Assembly: GCA_009780795.1 (NCBI GenBank)
Contig: WQZJ01000001.1
Coordinates: 1-42,282 of the forward strand
Direction of reading: 5' to 3'
DNA: 42,282 bases
Source of the DNA: Methanomassiliicoccaceae archaeon
GTDB lineage: Archaea; Thermoplasmatota; Thermoplasmata; Methanomassiliicoccales; Methanomethylophilaceae
Shown: positions 32,121 through 39,393 of the stretch, piece by piece
Position numbering within the stretch: position 1 is the stretch's first letter
How the letters are laid out: every line of letters starts with the position of its first letter
The notes under the pieces: generated by a model
The model's input: only the letters and a program-made list of their open reading frames with translations
Told to the model about the DNA's origin: nothing
Database searches by the model: none
Made by a program: the position numbers and the translations under genes

Positions 32121-33722
32121 TTACAGAAGGGCTTTCATCACCCTTGCCGCTCGGGCATCTATCGTCTCGATACCGGTCACTTTGCTCGCGTACTCGGTGA
32201 GACAGTTTATGTCCCCTCTCTCGATACATTCGAGCTTGAACTTACGCGCTCCGGCCATCAGCTGTTTCAGTCCCTCGCCTATGCGGTCATGCCAGTACGT
32301 GTACAGGCCGACAGCACCCCACGGTATGTCTGTTCCGATCTTCGCACCGGGTCTGAGCGTCTGTACGGCGTTGCCCGAAATGAAGAACTGCTCCGGTTTG
32401 GTGCCGTACTGCTCCGCGAACGACGACGGGAGTTTTCCGCTCTCGGCAAGTTTCACGTAATGACTGCTCTTCATCACCGCAAGCAACGGCGTCCTGGACA
32501 TCCCTATCGACTTTACGATGGGGCCGTCCCCGAGGTCCGACATGGCCATCGCCTTGTACATCTGCGTTTCGTTGACGAACCCGCCGGCGAACGAGATGTC
32601 CGGTACGAACTCCCTGCGTTCCTTCAATATCCTGGCGCACTCGACCACCTGGGCGCACAGATGGACGGTAGGGGTGCTCATCTCGTTCATCATCGGTACC
32701 GGTGACATGCCTGTCCCTCCGCCCGCACCGTCGAAGGTGAGCAGATCGATCTTCGCCTTCGATGCGCATCTCATCGTGAACGCGACGACCTCCGGCCTGT
32801 ACGCGCCCGTCTTCAGGAACACATTCTTTGTCTTTGCTCTGAGATTGTCAACATCCTCCAGGAACGATGTCTCGTCCGGGAACCCGACACGGCTGTGTCG
32901 CTCGAATGATTTGAATAGACCTGCCTTGAAGGCATCCTGAACTCCCTTGTCCTCCGGGTCCGGAAGGACGAGGTACCCGCGGCTTTTCAGCTCAAGGGCC
33001 CGTTCCAGTGATGTAAGTCTTACTTCTCCGCCTATTGCCTTCGCGCCCTGTCCCCATTTCCTTTCGATGACATCGACATCAAGTTTCGACGTCACATAAT
33101 CGTCGACACCCGCTCTGAGGTCCTCGACGTTCGTCTGCACGACGATGGCGCCCGTCTTACCGTCCCACTGATCCCTGAAGGAGTTGATGCGGAACATCAT
33201 CTCCGGGGAAGACTGGACCTTACCGTTGGAATAAACGGACTCGGAATCCATCCCGCAGATGTTCTCGCCTATCACCTGGCACACACCGGTTATGGCCGAA
33301 CCGACGGCCATTCCCTTCCAGTTCCTCTTGGCGACGGCGGTCGAACCCAATCCGGCGATGTGCACTGGAACGTTCATAGGTATAGGCCGTTTCGACCTGG
33401 AACCGACGGACGTCCTTATATCGGCGTTCTCGAAGAACGCTTTGTCCGGGTCGGCGGCGATACCTTTGGCCCCTATGAGCTCTGACATGATCTGTATGTG
33501 CGACCAGTCGAGATAGAAGTCCTTGTTAGCGGATGCGGTGCTAACTCCGAAGTGCTCGGGGCTCGGGTACAGCACCTCTCTGCCCCTGAATGTCGCTTTG
33601 CCGGCCTCACATAGGACGGTGCACTCTTCGATGCATATCGGACACATTCCGCTCAGCGGGTTCGGGTCACGGACGCGCGTGGCGGTGCCGGTGGTTGATC
33701 TTTCGTTCTCTATCCCCTTCAT
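32121..33722 (-). CDS. FMN-binding glutamate synthase-like protein
   Basis: This 533-residue protein corresponds to the FMN-binding barrel of glutamate synthase. Marks are IVVQTNVEDL, LLTFDGAGGGTGMSP and PDISFAGGFVNE, the flavin-binding stretches of the family. There is no glutaminase domain. The three cysteines that hold the 3Fe-4S cluster after the barrel in typical enzymes are not seen. Instead an N-terminal C-x2-C-x3-C-x3-C group (residues ~27-38) could bind a 4Fe-4S or zinc. It may make glutamate with ammonia delivered by another protein, or belong to the methylglutamate-synthase-like relatives. GGTGATACC precedes the ATG. Confidence 0.75.
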   Translation of the reverse strand: MKGIENERSTTGTATRVRDPNPLSGMCPICIEECTVLCEAGKATFRGREVLYPSPEHFGVSTASANKDFYLDWSHIQIMSELIGAKGIAADPDKAFFENADIRTSVGSRSKRPIPMNVPVHIAGLGSTAVAKRNWKGMAVGSAITGVCQVIGENICGMDSESVYSNGKVQSSPEMMFRINSFRDQWDGKTGAIVVQTNVEDLRAGVDDYVTSKLDVDVIERKWGQGAKAIGGEVRLTSLERALELKSRGYLVLPDPEDKGVQDAFKAGLFKSFERHSRVGFPDETSFLEDVDNLRAKTKNVFLKTGAYRPEVVAFTMRCASKAKIDLLTFDGAGGGTGMSPVPMMNEMSTPTVHLCAQVVECARILKERREFVPDISFAGGFVNETQMYKAMAMSDLGDGPIVKSIGMSRTPLLAVMKSSHYVKLAESGKLPSSFAEQYGTKPEQFFISGNAVQTLRPGAKIGTDIPWGAVGLYTYWHDRIGEGLKQLMAGARKFKLECIERGDINCLTEYASKVTGIETIDARAARVMKALL

Positions 33723-33770
33723 GGTATCACCGTTTCGTCATAATTCTGGGAGAGGGAAGCGAAAGATACG

Positions 33771-33781
33771 ATATATATTTA
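33771..33781 (-). promoter_or_regulatory. TATA box of the glutamate synthase-like gene
   Basis: Read on the minus strand this is TAAATATATAT, about 54 nt before the ATG at 33722, which leaves a leader of some 28 nt with a GGTGAT ribosome site. It lies in the 105-bp gap after the CobW fusion gene. Confidence 0.55.
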
Positions 33782-33827
33782 GTGGATTCATCGATTTTCG
33801 AGTTGCGGCGGATGTATGCGGTAACGG

Positions 33828-35531
33828 TCACTCGAAGAAGAAGTGTGACGGGGATTCCGGCTTCGGCGAGAAGCAGGATTCATTGATCTTCTCTATCTTC
33901 GCGGGATAGCTGTCAAGTGAGCCGATGACACTTCTCATGGTCTCCTCGAGTCGCTTCGGCGGCGAGATCACTCTGGCGTTCAGCACAAGCTTCCCGGGAC
34001 TGGATATGAATCTGGATCCGTGGATGCCGTCAACCTGTATCGATTCCTGGACCAGTGACATCTTGGCCGATGCCTCCGGCGAAGAGATTATCACCTTCAC
34101 GTGGACGATGGCCTTCGGTCCGTATTCCTTCGCGACACCCTTCATTATGTCGGATGACATCGAGTACATGTCCACCTTGCCGTCCGGTGTTATATCGAAC
34201 GTCCCGGAGTACCACCCCAGTTTCGCCTTTTCGAACGCAAACCCTTTGTTGTCATCCTTCTCCGCGATCTTGGTGCTCGTTCTCTCAGATAATATCATAT
34301 CTATTATAGATCCCAGGTTCCTGAGGTCGGACGATGACGTCTCTATTATCTCGGCATCGGGAAGTATCTGCCTTAACTGCTCCTTTATCCCGGCGACCGC
34401 GTCCTGACGGACCAGGTCCGCCTTGGAGAGGATGACCACTTCCGCCTCTTTGATCTGATGTGCCGGTATGAGGTCGACGGATTCGACGTTCCTCTCCTTC
34501 TGTCCGGACAATATGTCTGACGCCCTTATACAGTCGATGACGACGGTGAACGGGGCAACGTCGAACTCATCCGGGTACATGGATCTGAGAGGAGCGACGA
34601 CGGACCCCATCAGGTTCGTCGACGTTCCGATAGGCTCCGCTATGATGACATCCGGCCTGCCGGCCGAGACCAGCGTCCTGGCGCTGGTCACGAACTCGTC
34701 GAAGTTGGAACAGAAGCATCCGCCGAGTATCTCACGCACGTCGAACCCGGCGTCCTTCGTGAACTCCGTGTCCACGAGGACGTCCCCTTGGTCATTGGTT
34801 ATTATCGCTACTGATCTGTCGTTCCTCTCCCTGAGCTCCCTGGCAAGATTCACCGCGAGCGTGGTCTTACCCGCCCCCAGATATCCGCCGAGCACGAGGA
34901 ACCTGGTCTTTCCCGATCCCATGTTGTCTTCCCTCCTTCTCATGAAAGTGCATCTGTCGCAAGGTATGGTGAGGACGCACCTCTCACCTGTAACAAGGCT
35001 TTTCAGTGATTCTATGATCCCGGCATCCAGAGGCCCGGCCCTTTTCCTGTTGTTGATCCTTAACGTATCCTCTTCCGCAGCGCTCATCGCAGGAGGAACG
35101 ATGCCCTTTTCGATAAGGGACCTCATGCATTCGCTGTTCTCCTCGTCGGAACAGGAATCGCACCTCAACCCGACCTCGGATAGCGGTCCGTAGAGTTCCG
35201 CGAGCGGATCCACGATGTATATCTTCCGGTCGTTGCCGATGGCGATGTAAACAGCATCTGGATCAGACGGTACTATGTACTCAGTGCGGGCACCCCGTAC
35301 TTTCTCTTCTCTCGCGACCTTCCACATCGCCGGCAGATGGTCGCACAGCTGGTACGACAGCTGCTGATACTTTATCCCAAGACGGTCGGCGAGGTCCTGT
35401 TTCGATACGGGCCCGTGTGCTCTGACCATCTTGAAAAGGGCGGTCAGGATGCGCTGGCGCATCTCGTGATCGTGTATCGAGATGTACGTTTCCGGATCGA
35501 GGCAGATGATCTCCATCTTGCAGTTCGGCAC
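33828..35531 (-). CDS. Winged-helix / CobW-type GTPase fusion protein
   Basis: This is a 567-residue protein in two parts. Residues ~19-90 look like an ArsR-type winged helix (SKQDLADRLGIKYQQLSYQL). Cysteine groups follow at about C124, C127, C135 and C191, C194. From about residue 209 comes a COG0523/CobW GTPase with Walker A GGYLGAGKTT, GGCFCSNFDEF in place of the usual GCxCC metal motif, EPIGTSTNL and LSKADLV, and then the CobW C-terminal domain. COG0523 proteins insert or traffic metals or cobalamin. An in-frame ATG at 34922 has GGAGG nine bases upstream, so the GTPase may also be made alone. The start is the GTG at 35531, 26 nt after a TATA box; an ATG at 35516 is possible. Confidence 0.82.
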   Translation of the reverse strand: MPNCKMEIICLDPETYISIHDHEMRQRILTALFKMVRAHGPVSKQDLADRLGIKYQQLSYQLCDHLPAMWKVAREEKVRGARTEYIVPSDPDAVYIAIGNDRKIYIVDPLAELYGPLSEVGLRCDSCSDEENSECMRSLIEKGIVPPAMSAAEEDTLRINNRKRAGPLDAGIIESLKSLVTGERCVLTIPCDRCTFMRRREDNMGSGKTRFLVLGGYLGAGKTTLAVNLARELRERNDRSVAIITNDQGDVLVDTEFTKDAGFDVREILGGCFCSNFDEFVTSARTLVSAGRPDVIIAEPIGTSTNLMGSVVAPLRSMYPDEFDVAPFTVVIDCIRASDILSGQKERNVESVDLIPAHQIKEAEVVILSKADLVRQDAVAGIKEQLRQILPDAEIIETSSSDLRNLGSIIDMILSERTSTKIAEKDDNKGFAFEKAKLGWYSGTFDITPDGKVDMYSMSSDIMKGVAKEYGPKAIVHVKVIISSPEASAKMSLVQESIQVDGIHGSRFISSPGKLVLNARVISPPKRLEETMRSVIGSLDSYPAKIEKINESCFSPKPESPSHFFFE

Positions 35532-35550
35532 GTACCCTCTATCATCGCCT

Positions 35551-35562
35551 TTTTATTTATAT
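35551..35562. promoter_or_regulatory. Shared AT-rich box of the CobW-fusion / proA divergent promoters
   Basis: TTTTATTTATAT reads as ATATAAATAAAA on the minus strand, about 26 nt before the GTG of the fusion gene. On the plus strand it lies ~60 nt before proA, leaving a ~34-nt leader with GGCGAT at 35606-35611. TTAATAA at 35575-35581 is another plus-strand option. Confidence 0.5.
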
Positions 35563-35564
35563 CC

Positions 35565-35576
35565 AAGCGTACGCTT
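35565..35576. promoter_or_regulatory. Perfect 12-bp palindrome between divergent genes
   Basis: AAGCGTACGCTT is a perfect palindrome next to the shared TATA region, on the proA side. It could be an operator, perhaps for the winged-helix part of the neighbouring fusion protein. No copy elsewhere in the window was noticed. Confidence 0.35.
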
Positions 35577-35617
35577 AATAACGTGGAAGATGTTGCGTCA
35601 AAAAAGGCGATATCCTC

Positions 35618-36937
35618 ATGGCGAACATCAAAGAGAACGTTATACGCGCAAAGGACGCCGCGACCGTCCTGTCGGCCGTGAGCACCAGCGTGAAGGATAA
35701 GGCGCTCGAGGCAATGGCCGATGCTCTGGACAACTTCAGGAAGGAAGTGATCTCCGCGAACGCCGAGGATATGATCGCAGCGGAGAGGATGAGGGCCGCC
35801 GGCGAGCTTACAGACCCTATGGTAAAGCGTCTGAGGGTGAACGACGAGAAGATCGACGGAATGATGGACGGCATAAGGGATGTGAGGAAGTTAAAGGACC
35901 CGATCGGCGAGACGATGTCCGCGATGGAGCTGGACGATGGTCTGACGTTGTACCAGGTAAGATGTCCGATAGGACTCATAGGTGTGATATTCGAATCTAG
36001 GCCGGATGTGGTCCCGCAGATAATGGCGTTATGCCTCAAGAGCGGTAACGCCGTCGCGTTCAAAGGAGGCAAGGAGGCGGCAGGTACGAACCGCGCGCTG
36101 TTCGATATATTGTCAAAGGCAGCGTACGCGGCCGGTATACCCGAGGGCTCGTTCTGTCTCATGGAGACAAGGGAGGACGTGTCCGCGATATTGGGAATGG
36201 ACGGCCTGATAGACCTTCTCATACCGCGAGGGTCCAACGAGTTCGTTAGGTATATCCAAGAGAACACAAAGATACCGGTCCTCGGTCACTCCGCAGGGAT
36301 ATGTCACGTATATGTGGATGCGGACGCGGACATCGATGTCGCTGTGAATGTGACGCTGGACTCGAAGATACAGTACCCGGCGGTCTGCAATGCCGTCGAG
36401 ACGTTACTCGTGAACGTTCGCATAGCTGATGAGTTCATCCCGAGGATGACGGACATCTTCATCAGGAACGGCGTGGAGGTAAGGGCGGACGCATCCGCCA
36501 TGAAACTGGCCGGAACGCACGTGAAGGAGGCGAAGGACAGCGATTGGGACGAGGAGTACAACGACCTCGTGATCTCGATGAGGACAGTGGATTCACTGGA
36601 TGAGGCGGTGGATTTCATCAACAAACACGGTTCGAAGCACACGGATGCGATAATCACACGCAACAAGGACAATGCGCTCAGGTTCGCGAACTTCGTCGAT
36701 TCATCGAGCGTGATGGTGAACGCATCCACCCGATTCTCGGACGGATACAGGTACGGGAAGGGCGCCGAGGTGGGGATAAGCACGAACAAGATACACTCCA
36801 GGGGCCCGGTGGGCATGGAGGGACTGACGATATACAAGTACGTGCTGACAGGCGAAGGGCACGTTGTGAAGGATTACGCGGGAAAGGATGCGAAGAGATA
36901 CACGCACAGAACGCTGGACAAAGAATTCAAGTTGTGA
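35618..36937 (+). CDS. proA: Gamma-glutamyl phosphate reductase
   Basis: This 439-residue NADPH enzyme of the aldehyde dehydrogenase superfamily performs the second step of proline synthesis. It has CPIGLIGVIFESRPDVVPQI, which is the family's N-terminal signature, then LKSGNAVAFKGGKEAAGTNR, and the catalytic cysteine region IQYPAVCNAVETLLV. The C-terminal signature VNASTRFSDGYRYGKGAEVGIST follows. The ATG at 35618 follows a GGCGAT site. proB starts 4 bp after the stop, an order (A before B) that is the reverse of the common bacterial one. Confidence 0.95.
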   Translation: MANIKENVIRAKDAATVLSAVSTSVKDKALEAMADALDNFRKEVISANAEDMIAAERMRAAGELTDPMVKRLRVNDEKIDGMMDGIRDVRKLKDPIGETMSAMELDDGLTLYQVRCPIGLIGVIFESRPDVVPQIMALCLKSGNAVAFKGGKEAAGTNRALFDILSKAAYAAGIPEGSFCLMETREDVSAILGMDGLIDLLIPRGSNEFVRYIQENTKIPVLGHSAGICHVYVDADADIDVAVNVTLDSKIQYPAVCNAVETLLVNVRIADEFIPRMTDIFIRNGVEVRADASAMKLAGTHVKEAKDSDWDEEYNDLVISMRTVDSLDEAVDFINKHGSKHTDAIITRNKDNALRFANFVDSSSVMVNASTRFSDGYRYGKGAEVGISTNKIHSRGPVGMEGLTIYKYVLTGEGHVVKDYAGKDAKRYTHRTLDKEFKL

Positions 36938-36941
36938 CACC

Positions 36942-38060
36942 ATGAACAGAAAAGAGCACCTGAAGGGGGCGCACAGGATCGTCGTGAAAGTCGGAACATC
37001 ATCCATAACAAGAGGGGGACCGAGCGCATCGTCCGAGTTCATGGACACCATAGCCAGACAGGTGAAGGATCTAAAGGACAAAGGAACGGAGGTGTTGATA
37101 GTAACATCCGGCGCGATAGGCATCGGACTGGCGGTGATGGACGCCAGGGCGCGGTCGCGCGAGATACCCGTGAGGCAGGCGGCGGCATCCATAGGACAGA
37201 GCGCGCTGATGCAGAAATGGAACGAGAGCTTCCAAAGGCACGGTATAGCGACGGCACAGATACTGCTGACATATGACTTCTACTCTGACCGCGAGAAATA
37301 CCTCAACCTGAGGAACGCGATACAGACGATACTGGAGTTCGGTGCGGTGCCGATATTCAATGAGAACGATGCGATATGTGTCAAAGAGATAGACGCGGTG
37401 TTCGGTGACAACGACACACTTTCGGCGATGGTGTCGATAAAGATGGACGCCGACCTTCTGATAATATTGTCGGATGTTCACGGTCTATACGATAAAGATC
37501 CGAAGTTATTCGGAGACGCTAAGCTGATCCCGGAGGTGACGGACATAACCGATCGGATACGGGAGCAGGCCGGCGACACGGCTGGCCGCCTGGGGACGGG
37601 AGGCATGAGGACGAAGATACGTGCCGCCGAGATATGCCATGAGGCGGGATGCAGCGTCATCATCGCCGGGAGCGACGTCGACGATGTCATCGAAAGAATA
37701 ATCGACGGCGAGGAGATAGGCACGATATTCATCACCGATAAGAGAGAAAGCAGGAAAAGCAGCTGGATACGGTATGCGCATGCGTCCGGCTCGATAGAGG
37801 TGGATGAGGGTGCCAAGAAGGCGCTGCTGAAGCACGTGAGCCTTCTTGCGGTCGGTATAAAGGACACAAAAGGAAGGTTCGACAGAGGCGATGTCGTCAA
37901 CATCACATGCGGCGGTGCAGTGATAGCGAAAGGCATACCCGATTACAATTCCGACGACATATCGAAGATCAAGGGGCTGCACAGTGACAGGATGTTCGAG
38001 GTACTCGGTCACAAGAACTATGACAACGTGATAAGGAGCGAGAACATAGTCATAATGTGA
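36942..38060 (+). CDS. proB: Glutamate 5-kinase with PUA domain
   Basis: This 372-residue kinase phosphorylates glutamate for proline synthesis. The amino acid kinase fold shows IVVKVGTSSITRGG, VTSGAIGIGLAVMDAR, the PIFNENDAICVKEIDAVFGDND substrate region (residues beyond the N-terminal half) and GTGGMRTKIRAAEICHEAGC. The last ~80 residues are a PUA domain (residues after ~290), as in bacterial ProB. The ATG at 36942 lies 4 bp after proA; the longer frame from 36888 overlaps proA and is not used. A hairpin overlaps its stop codon, and the mobile element begins right after. Confidence 0.94.
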   Translation: MNRKEHLKGAHRIVVKVGTSSITRGGPSASSEFMDTIARQVKDLKDKGTEVLIVTSGAIGIGLAVMDARARSREIPVRQAAASIGQSALMQKWNESFQRHGIATAQILLTYDFYSDREKYLNLRNAIQTILEFGAVPIFNENDAICVKEIDAVFGDNDTLSAMVSIKMDADLLIILSDVHGLYDKDPKLFGDAKLIPEVTDITDRIREQAGDTAGRLGTGGMRTKIRAAEICHEAGCSVIIAGSDVDDVIERIIDGEEIGTIFITDKRESRKSSWIRYAHASGSIEVDEGAKKALLKHVSLLAVGIKDTKGRFDRGDVVNITCGGAVIAKGIPDYNSDDISKIKGLHSDRMFEVLGHKNYDNVIRSENIVIM

Positions 38061-38078
38061 CGCGTTCGCGGAACGCGT
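38060..38078 (+). terminator. Hairpin at the end of proB
   Basis: ACGCGTTC (38060-38067) and GAACGCGT (38071-38078) form a perfect 8-bp stem with a 3-base loop, starting at the last base of the proB stop codon. AT-rich sequence follows. It is a likely terminator. Confidence 0.5.
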
Positions 38079-38100
38079 ATATCGATTATTTAGAGGAATA

Positions 38101-38141
38101 AGTGGGCCCAGCCGAGATTTCGGCATCGCACGGCCAGCACT
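38101..38141. other. Structured 41-nt segment at the element border
   Basis: AGTG (38101-38104) pairs with CACT (38138-38141). GGCC (38105-38108) pairs with GGCC (38132-38135). The inner GCCGA/TCGGC (38111-38115, 38120-38124) closes a GATT tetraloop. It might be part of an attachment site, a terminator or a small RNA. It is not a tRNA: no T-loop or anticodon arm is present. Confidence 0.35.
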
Positions 38142-38155
38142 TCAAAAAACAGATT

Positions 38156-38196
38156 TCAATAACGGTATTTTTCACGTTATTGATTTTCATTGAAAA
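38156..38196. repeat. Two adjacent inverted repeats beside the integrase
   Basis: TCAATAACG (38156-38164) and CGTTATTGA (38175-38183) form a perfect 9-bp inverted repeat around ten bases. Directly after it TTTTCATTGAAAA (38184-38196) is a 13-bp palindrome. They lie 34-75 bp after the integrase stop and may be recombinase arm or core sites, or its terminator. Confidence 0.4.
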
Positions 38197-38230
38197 CAAG
38201 TAATCAAAATACAGAAAACACCCGGTATAT

Positions 38231-39262
38231 CTAATCAATCGCGTCCTTTTCCCATCGATCGCCGAGAGCGTTCCGGACAGCCTTGCGCTTGTCGATCCGG
38301 AGGTAATACTTCTCGGTGTTCGTCTGCCTCTCATGCCGCAGCTGCTTCGACGCAGCTCCGATCAGAGACAGATCGTCATCGACGAGCAGAGTGAGCAGCG
38401 TCGGCCGCAGATCCTTGATCCGGAAGCTGACTCCGGAGAGCTCCTCGATCTTGATCTTATGTTTCCGGAACGTGTTTCCGCAAAGAGGCTTACCTGTAGA
38501 GGGATTGACGAAAACAAACTTCGTTTTGACTCCCATCTCTGCGAGGTACTCTTCCCGCTCCTTCAGGGAACGTTCGAGGCGTCTGAGCATATCCTGTCGG
38601 ATGATGTTGACCTTTTCCTTCTTGCCCCAGGAACCCTCGCCCTTGGGGTGACGTACATAGAATGTCTCCGCGGCGAGATTGATATCCTGCATCTCCGCCT
38701 CGAACATCTCCTTAGGCCGGCAGCCGGTGCCGAAGGCCAAAGGCAGCAGCACCCGCATGACGATCCCCGGATATCCGCCGATCAGATCAATGGCGGCGAA
38801 GATCCTCCGCACCTCCTCGATCGGCAGCGCACGAACCTCACCGTCGCCGTCGGCCGACTTGATCACGATCTCGTCATCCTCGGCCATCCTCTCAATGATC
38901 TTGTTGCCCCAGAACTCAAGATATCCCTTCAGGATCTTGACATACGTTCCTTCAGAACTGTTGGTCATCTCTTTCGCCTTCATCCACCTGAAGAAGGCCT
39001 CGATCTCAGCCGGCCCCATGTGACGAGGGTCTGTAGTCTCGATGGATCCGGAAGACTTGAATCTCTCGAAGACCTCTGAAAAGTACTCCAGCTTCCGACC
39101 GTTCTCATAGATCGTGACCGGCGTGAATCTTATCGATTTCTTGGCGATGTAATGCTTGATCCCTGCCTTGAATGGATATCGGCCGAGCCTGATCCCGCTG
39201 CGCGTCTCCGCCCACCGGCTGCTCTCCGCAGCCTTCTTTTTTGTTCTCTTTTTCGCTCCCAT
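38231..39262 (-). CDS. Tyrosine recombinase (integrase)
   Basis: This 343-residue site-specific recombinase has an N-terminal SAM-like core-binding domain (about residues 70-135) and a C-terminal catalytic domain. The first catalytic arginine is in GTGCRPKEM, a beta-hairpin lysine region lies in RHPKGEGSWGKKEK, and the second arginine is in IKDLRPTLLTLL, where the usual histidine before it is a lysine. The late histidine is in LRHERQ, and the tyrosine nucleophile is in TEKYYLRI. The basic N-terminal tail KKRTKKK may contact DNA. The ATG at 39262 was chosen over the GTG at 39271 because GGGGTG stands just upstream on this strand. The gene is not split by an attachment site. Confidence 0.9.
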   Translation of the reverse strand: MGAKKRTKKKAAESSRWAETRSGIRLGRYPFKAGIKHYIAKKSIRFTPVTIYENGRKLEYFSEVFERFKSSGSIETTDPRHMGPAEIEAFFRWMKAKEMTNSSEGTYVKILKGYLEFWGNKIIERMAEDDEIVIKSADGDGEVRALPIEEVRRIFAAIDLIGGYPGIVMRVLLPLAFGTGCRPKEMFEAEMQDINLAAETFYVRHPKGEGSWGKKEKVNIIRQDMLRRLERSLKEREEYLAEMGVKTKFVFVNPSTGKPLCGNTFRKHKIKIEELSGVSFRIKDLRPTLLTLLVDDDLSLIGAASKQLRHERQTNTEKYYLRIDKRKAVRNALGDRWEKDAID

Positions 39263-39276
39263 CCTGTGCACCCCAA

Positions 39277-39393
39277 TTTTGTTAATTTGTTAACTTTTTT
39301 GTCTGTGAAACAACATAGCCAGCATGTTTTGTTTTTTGTAGGTTAAAATAAAGTTAAAACGACAATTTTGTTAACTTATTTGATTTTGTTAAC
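39277..39393. repeat. Four copies of TTTGTTAAC/T before the integrase gene
   Basis: TTTTGTTAAT (39277-39286), ATTTGTTAAC (39285-39294), TTTTGTTAAC (39366-39375) and TTTTGTTAAC (39384-39393) lie around the 113-bp integrase upstream gap. The last copy falls inside the end of the helicase-like gene. Two pairs share CAATTTTGTTAA. Possible roles are operator, iteron or recombination-directionality sites. Confidence 0.45.

Noticed and set aside
38101..38141. Possible tRNA or tRNA fragment as integration target
   Set aside because: Some pairing exists, but there is no T-loop, anticodon arm or CCA-side pattern on either strand.
38333..39079. 248-codon plus-strand ORF opposite the integrase
   Set aside because: The minus strand carries the catalytic recombinase residues. 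The plus frame has no domain or ribosome site.
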